From Akkermansia sp. RCC_12PD (GTDB lineage Bacteria; Verrucomicrobiota; Verrucomicrobiia; Verrucomicrobiales; Akkermansiaceae), in NCBI RefSeq assembly GCF_036417355.1, contig NZ_CP143889.1, forward strand, positions 992,001 to 1,056,000: a stretch of 64,000 nucleotides of DNA. Reading direction: 5' to 3'. Below the pieces are notes generated by a model. It saw only the letters and a program-made list of their open reading frames with translations. It was not told the origin of the DNA and searched no databases. Below, piece after piece: positions 56,829 through 64,000 of this stretch; the stretch's first letter is position 1; each line of letters starts with the position of its first letter. The translations under genes were made by a program, and so were the position numbers.

Positions 56829-57626
56829 TTAGAGGGGGGCAATCCCGAGCTGTTCGGGAAGCGCGATCCGGGGGCGCTCCGTCACAATGAGGGGTGCGCC
56901 GTCCGTCACGATGACAGTATGCTCAAAGTGGGCGGAAGGCTTGCCATCCGCCGTGACCACCGTCCAGCCATCATCCAGGATTTTGACGGAAGGCCTGCCG
57001 GCGTTCACCATGGGTTCAATCGCCAGAGCCATGCCTTTTTTCAGGCGCGGCAACTTGTAATGGGGGCGGTAATTCGGAATCTGGGGCTCCTCATGCAGAT
57101 GACGGCCTATGCCGTGTCCGACAAAGTCTCTCACCACCGTAAAGCCGCGGGGGCGCACAAAGGCTTCCACCGCGCCGCACACGTCTGCCAGCAGAGCCCC
57201 GGGCCTCACCAAGTCAATGGCGCGGAACAGGGATTCCTCCGTGGCAGCCAGAAGGCGGAGCGTTTCAGGAGCCACCATGCCCACAGGCACAGTCATGGCA
57301 TTGTCCCCATACCAGCCGTCCACAATGGCACCCACGTCCAGGCTCACAATGTCACCATTTTCAATACGGCGGGGGCCGCCGCTGCCGTGCACGACCTCCT
57401 CATTCACGGAAATGCAGAGCTGGCCGGGAAAACCGCGGTACTGGTAGAAGGCGTTGCCTACCTTGTATTTTTTGAAAATTTCGCGAGCAATGTCGTCTAT
57501 TTCCCGCGTCGTGCGGCCCGCGTGGACCTCCGCCCCGATCTCCATCAAGATTTCCGCCGTAACGGCACCGGCTTTCTGCATTTTGGCGATTTCACCGGGA
57601 GACTTGATGTGGATTCGTTCTGCCAT
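56829..57626 (-). CDS. map: type I methionine aminopeptidase
   Basis: A 265-residue metalloenzyme that removes the initiator methionine from new proteins. The metal ligands appear in order: SLDVGAIVDGWYGDNAMT (two Asp), FVGHGIGRHLHEEPQIPNY (His), AIEPMVN (Glu) and SAHFEHTVIV (Glu). Length is normal. It follows adk by 13 bases and continues the secY-adk-map order known from many bacteria; infA and rpmJ, which often come next, are replaced by the acyltransferase. Confidence 0.96.
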   Translation of the reverse strand: MAERIHIKSPGEIAKMQKAGAVTAEILMEIGAEVHAGRTTREIDDIAREIFKKYKVGNAFYQYRGFPGQLCISVNEEVVHGSGGPRRIENGDIVSLDVGAIVDGWYGDNAMTVPVGMVAPETLRLLAATEESLFRAIDLVRPGALLADVCGAVEAFVRPRGFTVVRDFVGHGIGRHLHEEPQIPNYRPHYKLPRLKKGMALAIEPMVNAGRPSVKILDDGWTVVTADGKPSAHFEHTVIVTDGAPLIVTERPRIALPEQLGIAPL

Positions 57627-57639
57627 GAGATTCGGTTTT

Positions 57640-58290
57640 CTATTGTCGGTACTCCTCCAGCTTGCAGGCCAGATCCCGGGAAACCTCGGCAGGTTCCCGT
57701 TCCTCAGTCACGGTCATCTTGACCACCATGCCGCGCGCTTCGTAATATTTGGCCACTGGAAGGGTCATGGCCTCAAAGTCTTTCCAGCGGCGGGCGAAGG
57801 CTTCCAGGTTGTCATCCTTGCGGGAGACCATCTTCCCGCCGCATCTCGTGCACACTTCATCGGGAGTCTGCACTACGTAGCCGCAGGTGGAGCATTCCCG
57901 ACGACGCAAAATGCGCTGTTCGATGAGCTCCCTGGCTACGTCCATCCAGACAACCACGTCCACGGCGGTTCCGCGCTGGGTCAGGAAATGGTCCAGAGCT
58001 TCCGCCTGGGCAACAGTACGGGGATAACCGTCCAGCAGCCATGCATCGTTGTCCACCTCGGAAAGCCAACCGCGCACCATATCGTTGACGATCTCGTCCG
58101 GCACCAGCATAGCCTTGTCCATATAGCTGAGCGCCTTGCGGCCCAGCTCCGTGCAGGATTCAATCTCCCGGCGCAGCATGGAACCCGTGCTCAGGGAATT
58201 CAGATTGAAAGCATCGGTCAGGAACCGCCCCTGGGTTCCTTTCCCGGATGCGGGAGCCCCAACCAGAATAAAATGCTTGAGATCCTTCAT
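57640..58290 (-). CDS. adk: adenylate kinase
   Basis: A ~216-residue enzyme that equilibrates ATP + AMP with 2 ADP. It has the P-loop GAPASGKGT (about 10-18), the AMP-binding LSTGSMLRREI, and WLLDGYPRTVAQAEAL. The LID domain has four Cys (CSTCGY and CTRCGG), so it should bind zinc, as in Gram-positive and many other bacteria. I chose ATG 58290; a longer start at 58329 overlaps secY. It sits between secY and map. Confidence 0.95.
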   Translation of the reverse strand: MKDLKHFILVGAPASGKGTQGRFLTDAFNLNSLSTGSMLRREIESCTELGRKALSYMDKAMLVPDEIVNDMVRGWLSEVDNDAWLLDGYPRTVAQAEALDHFLTQRGTAVDVVVWMDVARELIEQRILRRRECSTCGYVVQTPDEVCTRCGGKMVSRKDDNLEAFARRWKDFEAMTLPVAKYYEARGMVVKMTVTEEREPAEVSRDLACKLEEYRQ

Positions 58291-58325
58291 ATCTGTCACT
58301 TTCAGAAAGGTTGTAAAGCTCTGCT

Positions 58326-59828
58326 TCACTGCATGGCATTATATGCTACGGCGCCAGCCAACACAAGCACGGCGATGATAACCCACATCACAGCGACCGT
58401 GCGGCTGCCTGCGGCAGAGCCGGTGCCCTGCACATGGCCGTACTTGCCCTTAAGCTTGCCTTTCTTCAAGAAGCCGTCGTAGTTGCGGGAAAGAAGCGTG
58501 GTTTCCACCTGGCGCATCATGTCAAGCAGCACGCCGACGAGAATCAGAAGGCTGGTGCCGCCGAAAAACTGGGTAACCAGGTAGGGAATGCTACCGCCGA
58601 TGTTCAGCAGGGACGGCAGGAAGTAAATGAGGGTCAGGAAGGCGGAACCGGCAAAGGTCAGCCTCTGCATGGTCTGGTCCAGGAAAAGGGCGGTGGGGGG
58701 GCCGGGACGAATGCCGGGGATATAGCCGCCGTTGCGTTTCAGGTCTTCCGCAATCTGGGAGGGCTGGAACATCGTAGCCACCCAGAAGTAGGAGAAGAAG
58801 AAGATCATGAGACCGGAAATAATGTAATAACCGGAGGAAGCAGGGTTCATCCAGTCGCTCATCTTGGTCGCAATCCACTGCAGCGTGGTGTTGTAATGGG
58901 CGATCTGGGAAAAGAGCACCTGCGGCAGGGACAAAATGGCCGTGGCAAAAATGACGGGCATCACGCCGGAATAGTTGAGCTTGAGCGGCAGGTACTGCGT
59001 GGCTCCGCTGAACATCTTGTTGCCCATGACCCGCTTGGCGTACTGCACGGGTATTCGCCGCTGGGCCTGCGTCACCGTGACGACAAGGGCCACGACAATG
59101 ATGAGGAAGGCTATCAGGGCCACAAGTAGCATGGCGCCCATGGGAACAACCGCTCCATCCTTGTACACGAGGGTTTTCCACGCCAGAGTGACCGCACCGG
59201 GAAGGGCGTGAATGATGTTGACGGAGATAATGAGGGAAACGCCGTTGCCTACCCCCCGTTCCGTGATCTGATCACCGATCCACATCAGAAACATGGTGCC
59301 GGCCACCATGATGAGCACGGTCATCAGCGCAAACTGCATGCCGGGGTTGATGACAAGTTGGCAGTCTGCGGGAATGTTGAGGCCGAGGGATTTCAAGCGC
59401 TCCGGATGTTCCAGAGTGCCTACCAGGAACCAGCCCTGCACAATGGCAATGACAATGGCAATGGCGCGCGTCCACTTGGTCATTTTCTGGCGGCCGCCTT
59501 CCTCCCGCACCATCTTGGCCCACTGGGGAACCACGGCGGAAAGGAGCTGGGTCATGATGGAAGCGGAAATGTAAGGCATGATGCCGAGGGCAAAAATGCC
59601 GCACTGCTGCAAGCCGCCGCCGGAAAAGATGGTCAGGACCGTAGCCAGCCCCGCTCCAGGACCGCTGGCATTGGCGGAGGCCTCAATCACCTTTTGCAGC
59701 TCCATGACGTCAATACCCGGCAGGGGTATCTGCACCCCGAGGCGGACAACGACGATCATCGCCAATGTGAACAAAATCCGGTGCCTGAGCTCCGGTACTT
59801 TCATGGAGTTTGCAAATGCGGATATCAT
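58326..59828 (-). CDS. secY: preprotein translocase subunit SecY
   Basis: A 500-residue ten-helix protein that forms the Sec channel. It begins MISAFANSMKVPELRHRILFTL, has RLGVQIPLPGI, ITERGVGNGVSLIISVNII in helix 5 and GGYIPGIRPGPPTALFLD near helix 8-9. It is somewhat longer than the Escherichia coli protein (443). It is separated from rplO by 140 bases holding a perfect 13-bp hairpin, larger than the usual close junction, so its expression may be uncoupled from the ribosomal genes. Confidence 0.97.
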   Translation of the reverse strand: MISAFANSMKVPELRHRILFTLAMIVVVRLGVQIPLPGIDVMELQKVIEASANASGPGAGLATVLTIFSGGGLQQCGIFALGIMPYISASIMTQLLSAVVPQWAKMVREEGGRQKMTKWTRAIAIVIAIVQGWFLVGTLEHPERLKSLGLNIPADCQLVINPGMQFALMTVLIMVAGTMFLMWIGDQITERGVGNGVSLIISVNIIHALPGAVTLAWKTLVYKDGAVVPMGAMLLVALIAFLIIVVALVVTVTQAQRRIPVQYAKRVMGNKMFSGATQYLPLKLNYSGVMPVIFATAILSLPQVLFSQIAHYNTTLQWIATKMSDWMNPASSGYYIISGLMIFFFSYFWVATMFQPSQIAEDLKRNGGYIPGIRPGPPTALFLDQTMQRLTFAGSAFLTLIYFLPSLLNIGGSIPYLVTQFFGGTSLLILVGVLLDMMRQVETTLLSRNYDGFLKKGKLKGKYGHVQGTGSAAGSRTVAVMWVIIAVLVLAGAVAYNAMQ

Positions 59829-59926
59829 GGTCCTGTTTTATAAAAGTTGTCGGGCAGCTTGGAGTTCCTGTCGCGGCGGCTTGTACCCGGGGCATCCATG
59901 GGAGCCGCAACAGTAAACACAATGAT

Positions 59927-59959
59927 GCGAACCGGGTCAAGCTGCATGACCCGGTTCGC
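59927..59959 (-). other. perfect 13-bp hairpin between rplO and secY
   Basis: GCGAACCGGGTCA (59927-59939) pairs with TGACCCGGTTCGC (59947-59959) around seven bases. It begins nine bases after the rplO stop. No T-tract follows on the minus strand, so it may cause partial termination or protect the ribosomal-protein mRNA end. Confidence 0.68.
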
Positions 59960-59968
59960 CAAATGTGA

Positions 59969-60427
59969 TTAGGCTTCGCTAAGCACAGTGACGGAGCCAC
60001 CGGCCTGGGCGACCTTTTCGCGGGCGCTGGCGCTCACGAAGTCCACGACCACGTTCAAGCTCTTGGTCAGAGTCCCGTTGCCGAGAAGTTTCACGGCGTC
60101 ACAGGGGCCCTGGACAAGCTTGGCGGCGCGCAGGGAGTTTTCATCAACCGTAGCGCCGGCCTCAAACACGCGTTCGAGCTGGGAGAGGTTGACGATAAGG
60201 ATTTTGTCCTGGAAGCGGGTGTTGTTGAACCCCTTCTTGGGCAGACGGCGGTGAAGGGGCATCTGGCCACCTTCAAATCCCGGGCGGATGGTGCCGCCGG
60301 AACGGGCCTTCTGGCCCTTATTACCTTTGCCGCAAGTCTTGCCAAGACCGGAGCTTTCCCCGTTGCCAAGGCGCTTCTTGCGGTGCTTGGCGCCCGGATT
60401 GGGCTGGATAGAATGAAGCTGTAACAT
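59969..60427 (-). CDS. rplO: 50S ribosomal protein L15
   Basis: 152 residues, beginning MLQLHSIQPNPGAKHRKKRLGNGESSG, with GKGNKGQKARSG and FEGGQMPLHRRLPKKGFNN, the L15 signature. The gene follows rpsE after 62 bases that contain a 9-bp hairpin; rpmD (L30), which usually lies between them, is absent. Confidence 0.97.
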   Translation of the reverse strand: MLQLHSIQPNPGAKHRKKRLGNGESSGLGKTCGKGNKGQKARSGGTIRPGFEGGQMPLHRRLPKKGFNNTRFQDKILIVNLSQLERVFEAGATVDENSLRAAKLVQGPCDAVKLLGNGTLTKSLNVVVDFVSASAREKVAQAGGSVTVLSEA

Positions 60428-60453
60428 GTTATTTACAATGGTTGGGTTGTCGT

Positions 60454-60481
60454 GGAGGCGGCGGCACGGGCAGCCGCCTCC
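60454..60481 (-). other. 9-bp hairpin between rpsE and rplO
   Basis: GGAGGCGGC (60454-60462) pairs with GCCGCCTCC (60473-60481). It occupies the place where rpmD lies in most bacteria. No T-tract follows. Confidence 0.6.
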
Positions 60482-60489
60482 TTGTCAAA

Positions 60490-61152
60490 TTAGATAGCCT
60501 TTTCCTTCTTTTTGCCGCGGTCGGCAAGCACCTGGTCGCTCGTACGCAGGGAAGCGAGAGCCTGCAGGGTGGCCTTCACCACGTTGGCGTGGTTGGAGGA
60601 ACCCAGAGACTTGGCAACGATGTCGCGCACGCCGGCTGCTTCCAGCACGGCACGGATGGTGTTGCCTGCGATCAGACCGGTACCGGGGGAGGCTGGTTTC
60701 AGGAGCACCTTGCCGCCGCCGAATTCGGAGTAAACTTCGTGCGGAATCGTGCCGTTGACGATGGACACGGGACGAAGCTGACGCTTGGCGGACTCCGTAG
60801 CCTTGCGGATGGCGTCGGCCACTTCGTTAGCCTTGCCGAAGCCGAATCCTACGCGGCCTTCCATATCGCCGCTCACGACGAGGGCGGAGAAGGAGAAGCG
60901 ACGGCCGCCCTTGACGACTTTGGCGCAACGGTTGATGAACACAACCTTTTCAGCCAACTGGGGACCTTCTTCAACAGGAGCTTCAGTCTGGGGACCACGG
61001 CGTCCGTCACGGCGCGGACCGCGGCCATTCTGACCGTCACGACGGGGACCGCGGGGGCCGCGGAAGTCACGACCGGCAGGTGCGGTTTGCTGCGCTTGGG
61101 CGGGAGCGGGAGCTTCCGTAGCAGGAGCAGTGTTTTCCGTTTCGTTATTCAT
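60490..61152 (-). CDS. rpsE: 30S ribosomal protein S5 with long N-terminal extension
   Basis: 220 residues, about 55 longer than usual. The S5 core runs from about residue 64 ([21 protein letters not shown]) to the end and includes [20 protein letters not shown] and the [16 protein letters not shown] region. The extra N-terminus (1-63) is Ala/Pro/Gln-rich and then RGG-like ([20 protein letters not shown]), suggestive of RNA contact. The alternative is an early start in error, but the frame is continuous and the first in-frame ATG near the core is not evident. Confidence 0.95.
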   Translation of the reverse strand: MNNETENTAPATEAPAPAQAQQTAPAGRDFRGPRGPRRDGQNGRGPRRDGRRGPQTEAPVEEGPQLAEKVVFINRCAKVVKGGRRFSFSALVVSGDMEGRVGFGFGKANEVADAIRKATESAKRQLRPVSIVNGTIPHEVYSEFGGGKVLLKPASPGTGLIAGNTIRAVLEAAGVRDIVAKSLGSSNHANVVKATLQALASLRTSDQVLADRGKKKEKAI

Positions 61153-61168
61153 TTAGGGAATCTTTCAA

Positions 61169-61531
61169 TTAGAATTTCAAACCAGTTTCACGGGCGGCGT
61201 CGGCCAGGGCCTTCACTTTGCCGCAGAACTTGAACCCACCGCGGTCGAAGACGACTTCGGTGACGTTGGCGGCCTTCGCACGTTCGCCGATCAGGTTGCC
61301 CACCTTGACGGCGGAAGCGCAGTTGGCGAGCTTGGAAGGGTCGGCGATGGAGGCATCGGCCGTGGACGCGGAGCAGATTGTCTTGCCTGCCGTGTCGTCG
61401 ATGATCTGGGCATAGACGTGACGGTTGGAGAAGTAGACAGCCAGCCGGGGGCGGGAAGCCGTACCGGAGAGCTTTCTGCGGATGCGGCGGTGCACCTTGG
61501 CGCGGACGGCTTTGCGATTGATAGTACTCAT
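61169..61531 (-). CDS. rplR: 50S ribosomal protein L18
   Basis: 120 residues with the N-terminal RAKVHRRIRRKLSGTASRPRL and core VYFSNRHVYAQIIDDTAGKT of L18, ending DRGGFKFCGKVKALADAARE. It binds 5S rRNA. It lies between rplF and rpsE as usual. Confidence 0.97.
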   Translation of the reverse strand: MSTINRKAVRAKVHRRIRRKLSGTASRPRLAVYFSNRHVYAQIIDDTAGKTICSASTADASIADPSKLANCASAVKVGNLIGERAKAANVTEVVFDRGGFKFCGKVKALADAARETGLKF

Positions 61532-61566
61532 CGTGTATAAATATGTTGCAATAGTTATTACCTGAA

Positions 61567-62106
61567 TTACTTACCGACGCTCTTGCCTTCCTTGCGGCGG
61601 ATAACTTCACCGGCGAAGCGCACACCCTTGCCCTTGTAGGGTTCCGGGGGATAGTACGCACGGACTTCAGCGGCAAACTGGCCCACGACCTGCTTGTCGA
61701 TGCCTTCAACCGTCACTTTCGTGTTTTCGGTCACGGTCACCTTGAGGCCTTCGGGAATCACCTGGTTAATCGGATGGGACTTGCCCAGGTTCAGGTCCAG
61801 GATGTTGCCCTTGACGGCGGCGCGGAAACCGACGCCGACGATTTCAAGGTTCTTGACGAAACCTTCGGAAACGCCAATGACCATGTTGTTCAGAAGAGAA
61901 CGGTTCGTGCCGTGCAGAGCGCGGAGCTGACGGCTTTCGCCAGCGCGGTCAACGGACAGCTGATTGCCTTCAACGGTAGCGGTGATGCCTTCCGGGAGCG
62001 TCCAGGAAAGCTTGCCTTTGGGGCCTTCCACCTGTACGGAGGAGCCGTTAACCTTTACCGTTACCTTGTCCGGCAATGTGATGGATTTTTTACCAACTCG
62101 GGACAT
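61567..62106 (-). CDS. rplF: 50S ribosomal protein L6
   Basis: 179 residues, beginning MSRVGKKSITLPDKVTV with the two L6 domains and the C-terminal signature VRAYYPPEPYKGKGVRF. Normal length and place between rpsH and rplR. Confidence 0.98.
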   Translation of the reverse strand: MSRVGKKSITLPDKVTVKVNGSSVQVEGPKGKLSWTLPEGITATVEGNQLSVDRAGESRQLRALHGTNRSLLNNMVIGVSEGFVKNLEIVGVGFRAAVKGNILDLNLGKSHPINQVIPEGLKVTVTENTKVTVEGIDKQVVGQFAAEVRAYYPPEPYKGKGVRFAGEVIRRKEGKSVGK

Positions 62107-62127
62107 ATGATTTAGGAAATGTTAAGG

Positions 62128-62529
62128 TTACCAGACAAGGGCGAGAAGTTCGCCGCCGATGCTCTGCTTGCGCGCCTGCGCACCAGTCATCACACCACGG
62201 GAGGTGGAGACGATGGCAATGCCAAGCCCACTGAGGACGCGGGGAATGTCCTGGGAAGAAACGTACTGGCGGCGCCCCGGCTTGGAGCTGCGCTTCACGT
62301 CGGTGACAACCGGCTTGCCCTGGGGGGTAAACTTGGTCTTTACCTTGATTTGCTTCTTCACACCTTCACCGATCACTTCGTAGCTCCAGATGTAGCCTTC
62401 TTCCTGAAGAATACGGGCGATTTCCACCTTGATGCCGGAGCAGGGTGCGGTAAATTCCTCATTGCCGGCCAGGCTGGCATTCTTCAAACGGGTGAGGAAG
62501 TCGGAAATAGGGTCACTTAATACGGCCAT
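62128..62529 (-). CDS. rpsH: 30S ribosomal protein S8
   Basis: 133 residues, beginning MAVLSDPISDFLTRLKNAS with the C-terminal motif STSRGVMTGAQARKQSIGGELL. It follows rplE by 12 bases; rpsN (S14), which normally lies between, is missing here. Confidence 0.98.
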   Translation of the reverse strand: MAVLSDPISDFLTRLKNASLAGNEEFTAPCSGIKVEIARILQEEGYIWSYEVIGEGVKKQIKVKTKFTPQGKPVVTDVKRSSKPGRRQYVSSQDIPRVLSGLGIAIVSTSRGVMTGAQARKQSIGGELLALVW

Positions 62530-62541
62530 AATAAGAAATAG

Positions 62542-63123
62542 TTAAGCGTTAGCGGTTTGAGTTTCTTCAGCCTTCTTCGCTTCGCGCATGGGCACGCCCA
62601 AGGCACGGAGCAGGTCGCGACCTTCATCGTCCGTGGGAGCGGACGTCACGAAAATGATATCGAAACCAATCTGGCGCTTGATCTGGTCAAGCTCGATTTC
62701 AGGGAAGATGGACTGGTCGGAAATACCAATGGCATAGTTCCCGTTGCCGTCAAAGGACTTGTAGGGAAGGCCGCGGAAGTCGCGGATATTGGGGGCGGTG
62801 ATATTGATGAAGCGGTCCAGGAATTCCCACATGCGGGCACCGCGCAGCGTTACGCGGGCTCCCAGAGGTTCGCCTTCGCGCACCTTGAAGTTGGCCACGC
62901 TCTTGCGGGCATAAGTGATGGACGGCTTCTGTCCGGTAATTTTTGCGATTTCGTTGACAGCATCTTCCACGGCCTGCTTGCGGTCCGGGTGCTTGCCCAT
63001 GCAGGAGGTGACAACAATCTTCTCCAGACGGGGAATCTGATGCACGTTCTTGTATGCATGCTTCGCTTGAAGGCCGGGAACGACCTTTTCACGGTAGTAT
63101 GTTTGCAGTGTTGGTGTACTCAT
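62542..63123 (-). CDS. rplE: 50S ribosomal protein L5
   Basis: 193 residues with LQTYYREKVVPGLQ, VVTSCMGKHPDR and the signature region ITGQKPSITYARKSVANFKVREG; the C-terminus is slightly longer than in Escherichia coli, ending AKKAEETQTANA. It contacts 5S rRNA and the P-site tRNA. Confidence 0.98.
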   Translation of the reverse strand: MSTPTLQTYYREKVVPGLQAKHAYKNVHQIPRLEKIVVTSCMGKHPDRKQAVEDAVNEIAKITGQKPSITYARKSVANFKVREGEPLGARVTLRGARMWEFLDRFINITAPNIRDFRGLPYKSFDGNGNYAIGISDQSIFPEIELDQIKRQIGFDIIFVTSAPTDDEGRDLLRALGVPMREAKKAEETQTANA

Positions 63124-63186
63124 TGTTTTAGCGGGTCAGCTCTTGATAATGATTTTATGGCTTAAGCGCAGGGTCAGGCAAAAAGC

Positions 63187-63414
63187 CTAGCCTACTTTCT
63201 TCACGTTGGAGATGTGAATCGGGCCGTTGATCTCCTGAATGCCGCCTTCCGGATTCTGTTCGGTCGGGCGCACGGCTTTTTTCAGTGTGCGGGCGCCTTC
63301 TACGATGACAGTACCTTTAGCAGCATTTACGGCGAGAACGGTGCCGCGCTTGCCCTTGTGGTTACGTCCGGCGATGATTTCTACTTCATCACCTTTTTTC
63401 ACGTGGGTCTTCAT
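63187..63414 (-). CDS. rplX: 50S ribosomal protein L24 (short)
   Basis: 75 residues, about 30 shorter than the typical protein. The KOW motif [22 protein letters not shown] at the N-terminus and [12 protein letters not shown] at the end are present, but the usual C-terminal ~25 residues are lacking. It is the first gene of this ribosomal cluster: rplN, which usually precedes it, is not upstream, and a promoter-like sequence is. Confidence 0.95.
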   Translation of the reverse strand: MKTHVKKGDEVEIIAGRNHKGKRGTVLAVNAAKGTVIVEGARTLKKAVRPTEQNPEGGIQEINGPIHISNVKKVG

Positions 63415-63682
63415 ATATGACTATTTCTTACGCGTTTATGCGATTAAGATCTACCACCCCCTTGGTGGCAGGGCAGGAAGAGTATTATAGGATGTGCCTT
63501 TTCGTCAAGCCCGCATCCTAAAAAAATCGTTTTTAGTTCTTGAACACGAAAAACGCACGCAGAAGAAGGGAGGTTCCCACTGTCTATTTAAATTCTCTTT
63601 TTCCGGCTCCGGTTTTCACGGAAAGGATATCTTCCGGCAACGGACGAACATCGCCGGGGCATCTCTGGCCGCTTTTGTTGCA
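63415..63682. other. intergenic region upstream of rplX
   Basis: About 270 bases between the nadK fragment's stop and rplX, both on the minus strand. It holds the candidate ribosomal promoter at 63484-63508 and about 170 bases beyond it with no gene or hairpin that I can see. Confidence 0.5.
63484..63508 (-). promoter_or_regulatory. candidate promoter of the rplX-secY cluster
   Basis: On the minus strand TTGACG (63503-63508) and a perfect TATAAT (63484-63489), 70 bases before the rplX start. The spacer is only 13 bases, shorter than the usual 16-18, so the -35 assignment is doubtful although the -10 is strong. Confidence 0.5.
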
Positions 63683-64000
63683 TCAGTCCTCATCGGAAGG
63701 AATTTCCGCACCCTGCCAGCGCAACTTGGCGCGCAGGAGGGCGCCGAAGTTCTGTTCCCGGAGATGCACCAGGACCAGGCTTTCCGGGGCCTTGCGGATA
63801 AGCAGGCTTTCTCCCACTTCCATGGGATAGGCGGAACGTCCGTCCAGGGAATACACCATGGAGTCAAAGCGTCCGCGGCGTTCCCTCGGCCTCAGGCGGA
63901 TGGTCATGGTATCCGGCAGAACCACGGACCGGTTGGTGAGACTGTGCGGGCAAATGGGCGTAACGCACACCACGCGGGACATGGGCCATACCAGCGGACC
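63683..64000 (-). CDS. nadK: NAD kinase, C-terminal part
   Basis: About 106 codons at the right edge; the start lies outside the window. The sequence VVCVTPICPHSLTNRSVVLPDTM matches the C-terminal NAD-binding region of ATP-NAD kinases (TPICPHTLSNRP...LP), followed by VYSLDGRSAYPMEVGESLLIRKAPESL. The enzyme makes NADP from NAD. The last residues GAEIPSDED form an acidic tail. Only the downstream third or so can be seen. Confidence 0.85.
   Translation of the reverse strand, partial: GPLVWPMSRVVCVTPICPHSLTNRSVVLPDTMTIRLRPRERRGRFDSMVYSLDGRSAYPMEVGESLLIRKAPESLVLVHLREQNFGALLRAKLRWQGAEIPSDED

Overview
This 64 kb window looks like the chromosome of a mucin-degrading member of Verrucomicrobiota, most probably Akkermansia. 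The evidence is the gene mix: a secreted multidomain sulfatase with the C-terminal region common in this phylum, a PEP-CTERM protein, an outer-membrane porin, nagA, galK with a Na+/sugar symporter, abundant secreted TPR-type proteins, and a fairly G+C-rich genome with weak Shine-Dalgarno signals. No 16S rRNA is present, so the genus is an inference. I saw no rRNA, tRNA, transposase, integrase or CRISPR array.

Layout. 1-196: 3' end of a UvrD/PcrA helicase. 881-5964 (-): sodium/sugar symporter and galactokinase, then a polyprenyl-phosphate sugar transferase. 6363-13007: RRM RNA-binding protein, L,D-transpeptidase, two envelope proteins of unknown function, an ABCG-type half transporter and a GNAT acetyltransferase. 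13038-16217 (-): two overlapping tiny ORFs, a polyferredoxin split by an apparent frameshift in a G7 run, and a Tat-type DUF362 protein. 16383-18418: MnmM-like methyltransferase, RdgB/HAM1 and exonuclease III. 18673-22592 (+): nusA-infB-rbfA with an attenuator-like hairpin in the leader. 23042-28235 (-): the 1416-residue sulfatase and the PEP-CTERM protein. 28632-35720 (+): CstA, an LplT-like MFS protein, cyclophilin, a zinc-ribbon protein, nagA, an E2-like protein lacking its catalytic motif, and a DJ-1/PfpI protein. 35773-42860: four tandem GT2 glycosyltransferases (-) diverging from two GT8 glycosyltransferases (+). 42905-46621 (-): a secreted VIT/VWA protein. 46792-52098 (-): porin, polyphosphate kinase and a Ppx-like protein with degenerate motifs, probably a phosphate/polyphosphate locus. 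52240-55611 (-): an A+T-rich gtr-like surface-glycan island. 55726-63414 (-): acyltransferase, map, adk, secY, then L15, S5, L18, L6, S8, L5 and L24. 63683-64000 (-): 3' part of NAD kinase.

How it fits together. Sulfatase, nagA, galK and the symporter suit growth on sulfated mucin glycans (release of sulfate, use of GlcNAc and galactose). The sugar transferase, GT2/GT8 array, gtr-like island and acyltransferase suit assembly and decoration of surface polysaccharide. Porin, Ppx-like protein and Ppk suggest phosphate uptake and storage.

Most interesting signals: two related ~190-bp elements bounded by CGGATT-NNN-AATCCG dyads, each in a divergent intergenic region and each overlapping promoter-like sequences; catalytically degenerate E2-like and Ppx-like proteins; two translationally coupled small ORFs; the frameshifted NapH/NapG-like fusion with an internal Tat-like signal; a ribosomal operon lacking rpsN and rpmD at their usual places; and repeated perfect intercistronic hairpins without U-tracts.
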